Below, in pieces: positions 8,985-17,201 of a stretch of 64,000 nucleotides of DNA. A program made the translations under genes and the position numbers. A model generated the notes under the pieces. The model had not been told where the DNA came from and did not search any database. It saw only the letters and a list, made by a program, of their open reading frames with translations. Within the stretch, counting starts at the first letter, position 1; every line of letters begins with the position of its first letter. Origin of the DNA: Robiginitomaculum sp. (lineage in GTDB: Bacteria; Pseudomonadota; Alphaproteobacteria; Caulobacterales; Maricaulaceae); contig NVWK01000011.1 in assembly GCA_002733605.1 (NCBI GenBank), positions 350,856 through 414,855 of the forward strand, given 5' to 3'.

Positions 8985-9037
8985 CCTTGGTGTACGGCCC
9001 GGTTGGAAAATCGGGTTTTATCCCTAGTGCACCAAGG
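8985..9037 (+). other. Long hairpin in the leader of the M20 peptidase gene
   Basis: CCTTGGTGTAC (8985-8995) pairs with GTGCACCAAGG (9027-9037), eleven pairs with one G-U. The loop holds a smaller CCCG/CGGG stem. It ends 97 bases before the start of the peptidase gene. A T6 tract occurs only 13 bases further on, so it is not a textbook terminator. It could be a structured 5' leader or operator. The rest of 8763-9133 shows no gene I can support. Confidence 0.35.
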
Positions 9038-9133
9038 CATGGCATTTCAATTTTTTCTGTTGAGTTTTGTAGTTAGGTTTTGGCCTAGACGCGGGATGTT
9101 TTTCAGCTACCATTCCTTTTTGGGAATATTTTT

Positions 9134-10270
9134 ATGCTGAATGTAATTGAATATACGCGCGCACTTCTTGCTTTTAATACGACCAACCCACCCGGCGATG
9201 AACAAGCGTGCGGGGAGTTTGTCGCGCAGACACTTTCCGGTTTGGGGTTTGATGTGCGTGTGTACGGGTTTGGGGAAAACCGTCTCAATATTGTGGCTAA
9301 ATATTCCGGTGCGAATGCTGGGCTTGACCCGTTAGTGCTGACAGGACATTTGGATACGGTGCCGCTCGGGGAGGCCGCGTGGACACAAGACCCGTTCAAG
9401 GGCGAGATTGTTGACGGCAAGCTTTATGGGCGCGGGTCGTCGGATATGAAAAGCGGTGTGGCGGCGATGATTGTGGCCGCGGCTGAAATGATCGGGGGCG
9501 CTGGACAGTTGGAACGCGGCCTTGTTCTTATCTTTACGGGCGGGGAGGAAACGGGCTGTACGGGTGCTATTCATTTAATGGAGGAGGCACATGCAGAGCT
9601 GGGGACAGCCAGCGCAATGATCGTCGGGGAGCCAACAGAGAACCAGGTTTGTATGGCCCATAAAGGGGCTTTGTATTTACGGGCCAGCGCAGGCGGGGTC
9701 ACGGCACACTCGTCTACGCCAGAGCTGGGGGACAATGCGATTTATAAAGCGGCACGGGCGATCAGCAGCATTGAGAATTATGGATTTAACGAACGTCCCC
9801 ATCCGCTGCTTGGCAGCCCCAGTATTAATGTGGGTATGATGTCGGGCGGTATGAATATTAATTCTGTTCCTGATCGTGCTGAATTTACCATTGATATTCG
9901 GACGAATGCGGGCAAACCCCACGTGGATGTTCTGGAGGATTTGCAGACATATCTTGGCGACGCTATTACACTGGAAACCCTGACAGATATGCCAGCCGTG
10001 TCTACGGCACGTGATGACCCGTTTGCGAAAATGGTTGTCGGTATATGTGCAGATGTGTTGCAGGGCGATTTTAAAGCCATGGACAAAGGCTTGCCGTTCT
10101 TTACCGATGCATCCGCTTTCCACCCACATTTCAAATGCCCGACCCTCATTCTTGGCCCGGGCGAATTATCAACCATGCACCAAACCGATGAATACTGCCT
10201 TGTTGCGCGGATTGAGCAAGCGGTGGAAATTTACGCCAATATTATACGGGTCTGGTGCAAGGGCGCATAA
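9134..10270 (+). CDS. M20 family metallopeptidase (ArgE/DapE/CPG2-like deacylase)
   Basis: 378 residues, full length for M20 enzymes that hydrolyse N-acyl amino acids or small peptides using two zinc ions. The metal and catalytic residues are visible in order: GHLDTVP (His and catalytic Asp), GRGSSDMKSG (bridging Asp), TGGEETGCTG (catalytic and ligand Glu), VGEPTENQV (ligand) and TMHQTDEYC near the C-terminus (last His). The middle part, ASAGGVTAHSSTPELGDNAI, is the dimerisation domain entry with its His. ArgE and DapE cannot be told apart here. It stands alone between a structured leader and convergent minus-strand genes. Confidence 0.9.
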   Translation: MLNVIEYTRALLAFNTTNPPGDEQACGEFVAQTLSGLGFDVRVYGFGENRLNIVAKYSGANAGLDPLVLTGHLDTVPLGEAAWTQDPFKGEIVDGKLYGRGSSDMKSGVAAMIVAAAEMIGGAGQLERGLVLIFTGGEETGCTGAIHLMEEAHAELGTASAMIVGEPTENQVCMAHKGALYLRASAGGVTAHSSTPELGDNAIYKAARAISSIENYGFNERPHPLLGSPSINVGMMSGGMNINSVPDRAEFTIDIRTNAGKPHVDVLEDLQTYLGDAITLETLTDMPAVSTARDDPFAKMVVGICADVLQGDFKAMDKGLPFFTDASAFHPHFKCPTLILGPGELSTMHQTDEYCLVARIEQAVEIYANIIRVWCKGA

Positions 10271-10289
10271 TTTCTTGCCTTATGAACCC

Positions 10290-10628
10290 TTATAAATTGG
10301 GCTTTCCACCTGCTTTGGTCGAGGTGATGTTCAGGCCGACAACCAGAAATTTGACCTCATCGTCGGCGACGGGGCGATGCTCAACCCCGCGCGGAACGGT
10401 GAAAATATCGCCGACACCAAGCTCGATATTGCGGTCACGCATTTCGATGCGCATCCGACCTTCATAGATGATAAAGAGCTCGTCCTGGTTCTCATGCTTG
10501 TGCCAATGGGTCGCGCCCAGACCTTTGGCAACTTTAAACAGATTGCCATTGGCTTCGGCGAGCGTTTTTTGTGACCAATGCTCGGACAGGGCGTCTAACG
10601 CGTCTGGAATATTGGCTTTAGGGGTCAT
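10290..10628 (-). CDS. Cupin domain protein
   Basis: 112 residues forming one cupin barrel. Motif 1 is THWHKHENQDELFIIYEGRM with two His and a Glu as metal ligands, and motif 2 is GDIFTVPRGVEHRP with the third His. Small cupins of this type are often isomerases, dioxygenases or simple sensors; nothing here decides between them. The gene starts 15 bases after the stop of the M49-like peptidase gene on the same strand, so the two are probably cotranscribed, and it converges on the M20 gene with a 19-base gap. Confidence 0.85.
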   Translation of the reverse strand: MTPKANIPDALDALSEHWSQKTLAEANGNLFKVAKGLGATHWHKHENQDELFIIYEGRMRIEMRDRNIELGVGDIFTVPRGVEHRPVADDEVKFLVVGLNITSTKAGGKPNL

Positions 10629-10643
10629 ATTGGTAATCTGCGG

Positions 10644-12320
10644 CTAAATTTTGTCAGGATAGATCGGGGCAATATCAGTTGGTAAATGGCTGACAGAGTT
10701 GACGACTTGCCGGGCGTGGGCGTCCAATTTGGAATAGGTGTCCAAAAATGATTTTACAGCGTCGTAATTACCATTGCCTTGCAAGATGACGACCATGCCG
10801 GTCAGATCAGAGATGGCAAGCTCTAGCTTGTCAAAGTCGATCTCGAAACGCTGTTGCTTTTCGTTCCAACTGACCGCGCCAACCTCTACGAAATAGGTGT
10901 ATTGATAGGCCGCGCCCCCGCCGTGGGCTTCACCGGTGCCCCAGCGTACAGCCCGGAATAATCCGGTGAAATAGGTGGCGAGGAAGGCCTGTTTTTCCGC
11001 GATTGGTAATTCGCCTTTGTCCATCATAAACAGGATGTTGTACGCGCCCATGACATCGGCTTTGCCTTCTTCGAGGGTTGAGTACAGTTCTTTTAGCTGG
11101 GCGTTGACGGTTGTTTCCTTGCCGTCAATTTCGATGGTGCCGGGGCCGAGAGAATGGGCCAGTTCGTGAAACAGGGTTTCAAACGACATGTATTTCTTCA
11201 TCAGTAATTTTGACTGGTCTGCGATCAGAACGCTGTCGGCCATCGGGTTGAGGATCAAATCGAATTTGGCCCCCAGTACATTGTTGAGCAGGACTTTCTT
11301 GGCGCCTTTGGCTTCGCGGACAACTTCGTCATTGGGAAGGTTGAAAGCGATGGTTTGTACACCGGGGACATTGTCGCCGCCGCCGTGGATTTGATAGGTC
11401 ACGGCAATCGGGCTTTCGAACCCGCGTTTGAAGTTTTTATAGCGCTCTTCAACTGGAAGATTGGCTTCCATATCGCGCAGATAGTTTTTGTATTTGGACA
11501 GGGCGGCGCTTTCCTCGGGGTTTTTGATGGTGATGAAGGCTTCGAACGCGGTTTTATAGCCGTACAAACCATCGGTGTAGACCTCATAAGGACCGATCAC
11601 GACTTCGATGGGCGTGTCTTGTAAATCCATCCATGCCATTTCGCTCTCGCGGTAATTATTGGTGAAGAAAGCGTCGGCGCGCAGGGTCAGGAATTTTTTT
11701 AAAGACGGGTTGCTGGTGATCGCGGCGGCTTCGCGCATTTTGGCAGCCGCCGGTTCGAGCCATTGTTTATACTCTTCGGAATAGAAGACGGGCACCAGTG
11801 CATCACCGTCTCTGTGGATGATGGTGTAGAGGGAGCGCATCGCGTCTTCATCGTCGGGATGGGCCGTGATCCACGCTTCGAACTCATCCTTGGTGATGTC
11901 GGCAGGGTAGAAGCCCGCACCGACCGGTCTGGCCGTATTGCCCCAGAAGGCATGGTTTTCATCAAGGGTGTCCCATGGCCCGAAATGGCGATCAAACATG
12001 GCGAGGAGTAAATCTCTCTGGCCGTGTTTGGAGGCGGCAATCATTTTGCGGGTTTGGGGATTGTCGGGCGAGACCTGCCGTAAATAAATCTCGTCCATAT
12101 AGCTAGCAGCTTCAATCAGGAGATTGACCACTTGGCGCTCTTCGTCGCTGAGGAAGGATGTGTCGGTGCCTGTGAGGTCGATTGTCGCGATTTTGTCGTA
12201 TTGGTCTTGCAGATTATAGTCCGCCTGTGTGTGCTCTACAGGTGTGTTTTCGGTTTGTGGGGTTAGTGTGCATGCGGCCAATAAACTTATGGCGGCAGAG
12301 GCAAGGAGGAATTTACGCAT
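10644..12320 (-). CDS. M49-like (dipeptidyl-peptidase III family) zinc metallopeptidase lipoprotein
   Basis: 558 residues. A lipoprotein signal (SAAISLLAACT) gives Cys16 as the lipidation site, so it is membrane-anchored. The zinc site is FHELAHSLGPG (HExxH) followed about 40 residues later by LEEGKADVMG, which supplies the second-shell Glu and third ligand, as in bacterial M49 relatives that use HELAH rather than the eukaryotic HELLGH. Around these lie the conserved GLYGYKTAFEAF and QTIAFNLPND segments of the same family. It likely cleaves dipeptides from oligopeptides in the periplasm; whether it is a peptidase or a Nudix-unrelated hydrolase relative is not proven. Confidence 0.85.
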   Translation of the reverse strand: MRKFLLASAAISLLAACTLTPQTENTPVEHTQADYNLQDQYDKIATIDLTGTDTSFLSDEERQVVNLLIEAASYMDEIYLRQVSPDNPQTRKMIAASKHGQRDLLLAMFDRHFGPWDTLDENHAFWGNTARPVGAGFYPADITKDEFEAWITAHPDDEDAMRSLYTIIHRDGDALVPVFYSEEYKQWLEPAAAKMREAAAITSNPSLKKFLTLRADAFFTNNYRESEMAWMDLQDTPIEVVIGPYEVYTDGLYGYKTAFEAFITIKNPEESAALSKYKNYLRDMEANLPVEERYKNFKRGFESPIAVTYQIHGGGDNVPGVQTIAFNLPNDEVVREAKGAKKVLLNNVLGAKFDLILNPMADSVLIADQSKLLMKKYMSFETLFHELAHSLGPGTIEIDGKETTVNAQLKELYSTLEEGKADVMGAYNILFMMDKGELPIAEKQAFLATYFTGLFRAVRWGTGEAHGGGAAYQYTYFVEVGAVSWNEKQQRFEIDFDKLELAISDLTGMVVILQGNGNYDAVKSFLDTYSKLDAHARQVVNSVSHLPTDIAPIYPDKI

Positions 12321-12432
12321 GGGTCTATCCTTTGAACGGGTTCAATATGGTATGGCGCGCCATTTTGTTTTTTTGTTATTGCGCCTTTGTCCTTTCATAA
12401 GACGAGGCGTCCATTCTGGCTAGAGGGAATGT

Positions 12433-12452
12433 ACCCCTGCCTGCGCAGGGGT
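12433..12452. repeat. REP-like palindromic hairpin
   Basis: ACCCCTGC and GCAGGGGT form a perfect 8-bp stem with a CTGC loop, in the gap between the AraC gene stop and the M49 gene start. There is no T-run on either strand, so it resembles the dispersed extragenic palindromes found in many alphaproteobacteria rather than a terminator. I see only this one copy in the window. Confidence 0.45.
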
Positions 12453-12472
12453 GAGCGGAATTAGGGAATGCG

Positions 12473-13534
12473 TCAAGGCGCGAGTTGGTCAAAGGCTTTG
12501 TCGAACACATTCAGGGCGCGGGCGTAGGCTTTGGGGGTTTGTCCGTGCCAGGCTTTAAAGGCCCGGTTAAATGCGCTTTGCTCGCTATAGCCAAGGTGTT
12601 CGGATATTTTCGTAAAGGAGAGCTTGTTTTCTGCCATATATTGTTCGCATAAATCACGGCGTGTGTGTTCGAGTATTTTCCGAAATGAAGTGTTTTCCTG
12701 ATGCAATTTGCGGCGTAGGCTCCGTTCGCTCAGGCCTAATCGGGTGGCCGTGTCTGCCAAGCTCGGGGTGGTTTGCGCCAGAACCGTGCGAATATACTGT
12801 CCGACCCGCTCTTGATAGGTGCAAGGGGTTTCCAGATTCAGGAGCAGGACATCAAGTCGTGTGCAAATCTCACGTAACATCGGATCGTTGGCTTGGGGCA
12901 GGGGCATATCAATGATTTTTGCATCGACAATCATGGCATTGCTGGCTTGTGAAAATAAAATGGGGCATTCAAACAAATCTTCATACAGGGCGGCGTAAAC
13001 TGGCTTTTTATGACGAAAATGCATAGCGTTTATTTTTTCATCATGAACCCAGCTAAGCCAGCGCCCGAACTGGGCATATCCGGCCATAACCGCATCGGTC
13101 ACATTGCGGTAATATTCGGGATTAGTGGCGCCTGCGTCCCAGATGATCCAGGCCTGTCCGTTTTTAATTTCCAAATTCGAGCGCCCGAATTGCTGGGTCA
13201 GTGGTTGATATCGGCGGTTTACGAGCAGGACATGGCGTAATGTTTGACAGAAAAGGAGCGCATGACCAACATCTTCAAATGTGGAGGGGCGGAAATCTTT
13301 ACCCGCCAATAAGCCGATTTCGGGTGTGTTGGTTGCTCTTTGGGTATGGGAGAGTATTTTGATTATGTATTCGGTCGAGAACCGCTTGCCGGGCTTGTGC
13401 AGAGCCTGTTGTCCTTCGGGAATGAAGGCCAAGAGCTCCTGTTCGGACGCACCTTGTGCTTTACAGGTTTCAAAAAAACTCAGTAAATATGTTGATGAAA
13501 CTGTTTTCATGTTCTCAAGACCAATGGGATGCAT
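12473..13534 (-). CDS. AraC-family transcriptional regulator
   Basis: 353 residues (345 if the ATG at 13510 is used). The N-terminal ~200 residues are the arabinose-binding-like domain of the OruR/AraC subfamily (PEIGLLAGKDFRPSTFEDVG, QQFGRSNLEIKNGQAWI). The C-terminal ~100 residues hold two helix-turn-helix motifs: TRLGLSERSLRRKLHQEN and HLGYSEQSAFNRAFKAWHG, the latter being the AraC signature. It is alone on the minus strand, with the M49-like peptidase and cupin genes 150 bases downstream, which it might control; the effector is unknown. Confidence 0.9.
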   Translation of the reverse strand: MHPIGLENMKTVSSTYLLSFFETCKAQGASEQELLAFIPEGQQALHKPGKRFSTEYIIKILSHTQRATNTPEIGLLAGKDFRPSTFEDVGHALLFCQTLRHVLLVNRRYQPLTQQFGRSNLEIKNGQAWIIWDAGATNPEYYRNVTDAVMAGYAQFGRWLSWVHDEKINAMHFRHKKPVYAALYEDLFECPILFSQASNAMIVDAKIIDMPLPQANDPMLREICTRLDVLLLNLETPCTYQERVGQYIRTVLAQTTPSLADTATRLGLSERSLRRKLHQENTSFRKILEHTRRDLCEQYMAENKLSFTKISEHLGYSEQSAFNRAFKAWHGQTPKAYARALNVFDKAFDQLAP

Positions 13535-13755
13535 TCTCTAATAATGGGCCTATATGCACCAATATCGGCCTATTAATCCCGTGTTTGGCCTGAAATGTCA
13601 ATAATGATGGTCGAGATTGTCAATACGGGTTTGTGTAATGGTTCTATAGAGGAAAATGGTAGTGTAATTTATGACGCTTTATGCGGATTGAGGCTTTGCC
13701 AAAAAAAGATTTGTTATCTGAAAAGATGCCAAATTAATGGGCTTGTTGCCCATAT

Positions 13756-13852
13756 AAAAAACCGCCTGCAACGGGGCGCGAAGCAGACGGTTCTTTTGAT
13801 CTCAATAAGAGATGCCTGCATGTTTAATGCAGGCATCTCTTATTGCAAGCCC
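13756..13852 (-). ncRNA. Candidate small RNA with a perfect 18-bp hairpin and its own terminator
   Basis: On the minus strand a TATAAT (plus-strand ATTATA at 13857-13862) is followed seven bases later by a GGGGC start. Next comes a perfect 18-bp inverted repeat (13827-13844 with 13804-13821, 5-base loop), then an intrinsic terminator: AACCGTCTGC (13783-13792) pairs with GCAGGCGGTT (13760-13769) with one mismatch and runs into six T. The terminator loop contains GCGCCCC, complementary to the 5' GGGGC. The total is about 97 bases. The -35 box is poor. The unit stands alone, beyond the RND operon's own terminator. No known family was recognised. Confidence 0.5.
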
Positions 13853-13885
13853 CTTTATTATAAATTTATAATATAATTGTGATGT

Positions 13886-13966
13886 TTATCGCGAAGCCGG
13901 TGTGTAGTTTCGAAACTTTCTTGTCATGCGCGAAGTGTTGACGGAATTTTGTAAAACCTTCCTCAT
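13886..13966 (-). CDS. Possible 26-residue basic micro-ORF
   Basis: ATG at 13966 with AGGGAAA about seven bases upstream opens a 26-codon frame (begins MRKVLQNSVNTSRM, rich in Arg and Lys) that stops at 13886, just before the small-RNA candidate's -10 box. It has no recognisable domain or membrane segment. The ribosome site is the only support; it may be a chance frame. Confidence 0.2.
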   Translation of the reverse strand: MRKVLQNSVNTSRMTRKFRNYTPASR

Positions 13967-14021
13967 AGACATTTCCCTATAGGCGTTTTGATGCTGTTTC
14001 AGAATATGGGAATATTTCAAT

Positions 14022-14057
14022 AAAAAACGGGCGAGGTAAAACTCCGCCCGTTTTTTT
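14022..14057. terminator. Bidirectional intrinsic terminator after the RND operon
   Basis: Six A, then ACGGGCG, an 11-base loop and CGCCCGT followed by seven T (14051-14057). It works on both strands; on the minus strand it lies 19 bases past the RND permease stop and ends that operon. The other two hairpins in the 541-base gene gap 13535-14075 belong to the small-RNA candidate. Confidence 0.85.
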
Positions 14058-14075
14058 CTTCTGTTTATGGTTTTG

Positions 14076-17000
14076 TTATTCTGCCAAAAGCGCTGTGAAC
14101 CCCGGTTGTTTACGGCGTAGGATTAGCCCGATAAACCCGCGGCGTATATCGGCTCCGATCCCGTAGAGGGCCGGTACAAAGAACAGGGTGACGAGCAGGG
14201 CAAACAGCACCCCAAAGGCAAGGCCAACACCGATTGGGACAAGCCATCCGGCTTGTATGGATTTCTCCATCATCAACGGGATCAGGCCGACAAATGTGGT
14301 CAGGGAGGTGAGCAGGATCGGGCGGAAACGCCGGGTTCCCGCTTCGATCAGGGCTTCGGCTCCGTCCATGCCTTTGGCGCGTAATTTGTGAACATAGTCG
14401 AGCAATACCAGATTGTCGTTCACGGCCACGCCGGCAGCGGCACTAATGCCGAGGTAGGACATGAGCGATAATGGCAAGCCCATGATCAGATGTCCAATCA
14501 TGGCACCGGTAAAGCAAAACGGAATGGCCGCCAGCAAGATCAGCAAAGGTTCGGCGTAAGAGCGGAACGCGACGGCGATCAGGAAGTAGGCAACCCCGAT
14601 GGCAATCAGCAACAAGATCAGTATTTCTTGCATAAATTCGGCTTCGCCCTGCGCGCGGCCAATATTGCCGCGTTTGACGTCTGGATGACGGGCATCAAAG
14701 TCTGCAAAGAAATTGTCTTTTAAATCGTCGCGAATTTCATTGATGCGTTCGGGAACAACTTCGGCGCTAATGATGATCGCACGCTGACGTTCCCGACGTA
14801 GAATGCGTGAGACCCCTTTGTCGAAGCGTAATTCGGCGACCGTGGACAGGGGAAGTTCGCGGCCATCATTGGTGCGGATGCGAATTTGTCCCAAAAAGTC
14901 GAGAGATTCCCTGTCGACGCGTGGATAGCGTACAAATACCCGTACGTCTTCGCCGTCACGGGGCAGGCGTTGCACTTCTGCACCGAAAAAGCCTTGGCGA
15001 ATTTGTCTGGAGACATCGGCCGCTGTAATGCCGAGGGCTTCTGCGCCGGGTTTCAACTCGAACCGGACTTCATCAGCGCTACTTTGCGTATCATTGATCA
15101 CATTGTAGACGCCATCGTAAGAGCGCAATTTGTCCATCAAATCATCTGCGGCTGCGTTGAGGACGTCAAGATCTGTGGCGTTCAGGACATATTCGATGGG
15201 GGGGCCGTTATTGTTATTGTTGTTGTAGGACACAGAGATTTTTTCTGCGTCCGGCACTTCACCGATCAAGGCCCGTAGGCGGTCTGCGGTTGCCTTGGCC
15301 GTGAGGGAACGTGTTTCCGGCGGGACCAGTTTGACAATGGCCAACACTTGATTGTCGCGAGAGCGGGTATACCAGTTCTCAATCAATGCACCTTCGCCGT
15401 CCGGTCTGGAGTTGATCTCGTGTTCTAAATTTTCTTCGGCGGTCTGGATTTGTTTCAAGACCTGCAATGTGCGAGTATAGGGCGTGCCTTCGGGAAGATC
15501 GACCGTAATTATCACTTGATCGGATTCGCTTTCAGGCATGAAGGATGTTTTGATAATCCCGTTAGTGAGAAGGCCTACGGATAATACCATGGCCGCTAAA
15601 AATGTTGCGGCGGTCAGGTAGCGTCGTCTCAATGTATAGCGGATTGCTGGACGGTAAATGTTTTCTGCAAACCAGACGAGACTGTTGGCGATACGGGCCT
15701 GGAATTTGGTGATGGGGTGTTTGGGGTCGACGGGCTTGAGATGGGACAAATGCGCCGGCAGGATCAACAGGCTTTCAATGAGCGAGAAGGCGAGTGCGAG
15801 AATAACCACGAGGGAGATGGCTCTGGTGAACTCGCTGGTACCGCCGGATAAAAACATCCAGGGTGCAAAGAAAATCATGGTGGTCAACACCGCAAAAATA
15901 ACCGGTTTGATCACCATATTTGTGCCGTTAATAGCGGCAGGAAGGCCGGTTTCGCCGTCTTCCGTATGGGTATGGATGGCTTCGCCGACAATGATTGCAT
16001 CATCAACGATTACACCGATCACCAGCAGGAATGAAAATGTAGAAATCATGTTAAATGACACACCGAACATGGGCAGGAAGGTCAGCCCGCCGGCAAAGGC
16101 GGTGGCAATACCTATTGAAACCCAGAAGGCAATTTTCGGACGCAAGAACAAGAACAAGGTCAGAAAGACCAGAACAAGGCCGGACAGGAAATTTTTGGCG
16201 ATGGTGTTGATCTGGCTTTCATAGGTGAGGGAGGCGTCATCCCAGAGGGTCATGGAAATTCCGGGGGGGAGATTATCGGCATTTTCTTCCATATAATTGC
16301 GCACGGATGTTGCCAATTTGACAACATCCATTTGCGGGCCGCTCATAATCTGGACGAGAATGGTCCGTTCTCCGTTGATTGTAGCCAGCAGATTAACCTG
16401 TTCGAACCCGTCAATAACGGTGGCCACATCTTTTACGCGTATGGCTGCGCCGCCCGGTAATTGCCGGACAATAATGTTTTCAAAGTCTTCTTGGCTATCC
16501 GCCAGATTGCGGGTGCGTAATTGCACATAACCCAGCTCTGTACGCACTGTCCCCGAGGACGCGTTTAGAGAGGTTCCGCGCACGGCATCGGCGATATTTT
16601 GCAAGGTGAGGCCATAGCGTTTCAAGTCTATTTCAGACACCTCGATGGAAACTTCTTCGCCGCGTACGCCGAACAGCCCAACCGCGGGTATGTGGGGAAG
16701 CAGTGCGATTTCGCGACGAATTTTTTCTGCGGTTCTTTTCAATAATCTCTCGTCGACATCACCTGACACTGCAACCCGCATAATTTCGTTGCGGTTTCTA
16801 AACTGCGACACGGTTGGGGGTTCGGCGGCGGCTGGAAATGTGCTGATTGCATCGATTTCACGCTTTATGGCCTGAACGAAAGCTGCACCGTCAATGTCTT
16901 GCTTGCCAATGACAAAAAGACGGCCATTGCCTTCGCGGGCCACGGCCCAGAGCCGGTCAATGCCGTCAACCGCGCTGACGGCTTCTTCGAGGCGCACAAC

Positions 17001-17192
17001 AATTTGTTCTTCAATATCTTGTGGAGAGGCGCCAAGCCATGTGACAGACACGCTCGCGCCGGGAAATTCTACATAAGGGTCAAGTTCACGTTCGATCGTG
17101 AAGAAACTGATTACACCGCCAATCAGGAGGCTGATCATCAATAAATTAGCAGCAACTTTGTTTCCTGCCCACCAAGCAATAATACCGTTCAT
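14076..17192 (-). CDS. RND efflux pump, inner-membrane permease subunit
   Basis: 1038 residues, the usual length for HAE1/AcrB-type Resistance-Nodulation-Division pumps. The first membrane helix (residues ~12-30) is followed by a large periplasmic loop, then a helix block with GVIVDDAIIVGEAIHTH, whose paired Asp are the TM4 proton-relay residues, a second periplasmic loop, and a final block with GISAAAGVAVNDNLVLLDYV and SLTTFVGLIPLMMEKS. It should move small hydrophobic compounds outward using the proton gradient. It follows the adaptor gene by 9 bases in one operon. No outer-membrane TolC-type gene is adjacent. Substrate unknown. Confidence 0.93.
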   Translation of the reverse strand: MNGIIAWWAGNKVAANLLMISLLIGGVISFFTIERELDPYVEFPGASVSVTWLGASPQDIEEQIVVRLEEAVSAVDGIDRLWAVAREGNGRLFVIGKQDIDGAAFVQAIKREIDAISTFPAAAEPPTVSQFRNRNEIMRVAVSGDVDERLLKRTAEKIRREIALLPHIPAVGLFGVRGEEVSIEVSEIDLKRYGLTLQNIADAVRGTSLNASSGTVRTELGYVQLRTRNLADSQEDFENIIVRQLPGGAAIRVKDVATVIDGFEQVNLLATINGERTILVQIMSGPQMDVVKLATSVRNYMEENADNLPPGISMTLWDDASLTYESQINTIAKNFLSGLVLVFLTLFLFLRPKIAFWVSIGIATAFAGGLTFLPMFGVSFNMISTFSFLLVIGVIVDDAIIVGEAIHTHTEDGETGLPAAINGTNMVIKPVIFAVLTTMIFFAPWMFLSGGTSEFTRAISLVVILALAFSLIESLLILPAHLSHLKPVDPKHPITKFQARIANSLVWFAENIYRPAIRYTLRRRYLTAATFLAAMVLSVGLLTNGIIKTSFMPESESDQVIITVDLPEGTPYTRTLQVLKQIQTAEENLEHEINSRPDGEGALIENWYTRSRDNQVLAIVKLVPPETRSLTAKATADRLRALIGEVPDAEKISVSYNNNNNNGPPIEYVLNATDLDVLNAAADDLMDKLRSYDGVYNVINDTQSSADEVRFELKPGAEALGITAADVSRQIRQGFFGAEVQRLPRDGEDVRVFVRYPRVDRESLDFLGQIRIRTNDGRELPLSTVAELRFDKGVSRILRRERQRAIIISAEVVPERINEIRDDLKDNFFADFDARHPDVKRGNIGRAQGEAEFMQEILILLLIAIGVAYFLIAVAFRSYAEPLLILLAAIPFCFTGAMIGHLIMGLPLSLMSYLGISAAAGVAVNDNLVLLDYVHKLRAKGMDGAEALIEAGTRRFRPILLTSLTTFVGLIPLMMEKSIQAGWLVPIGVGLAFGVLFALLVTLFFVPALYGIGADIRRGFIGLILRRKQPGFTALLAE

Positions 17193-17201
17193 AATGCGCT
17201 C

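Noticed and set aside
13595..13876. 93-codon plus-strand frame upstream of the RND terminator
   Set aside because: It runs through both hairpins of the minus-strand small-RNA candidate, has no good ribosome site and no recognisable fold.
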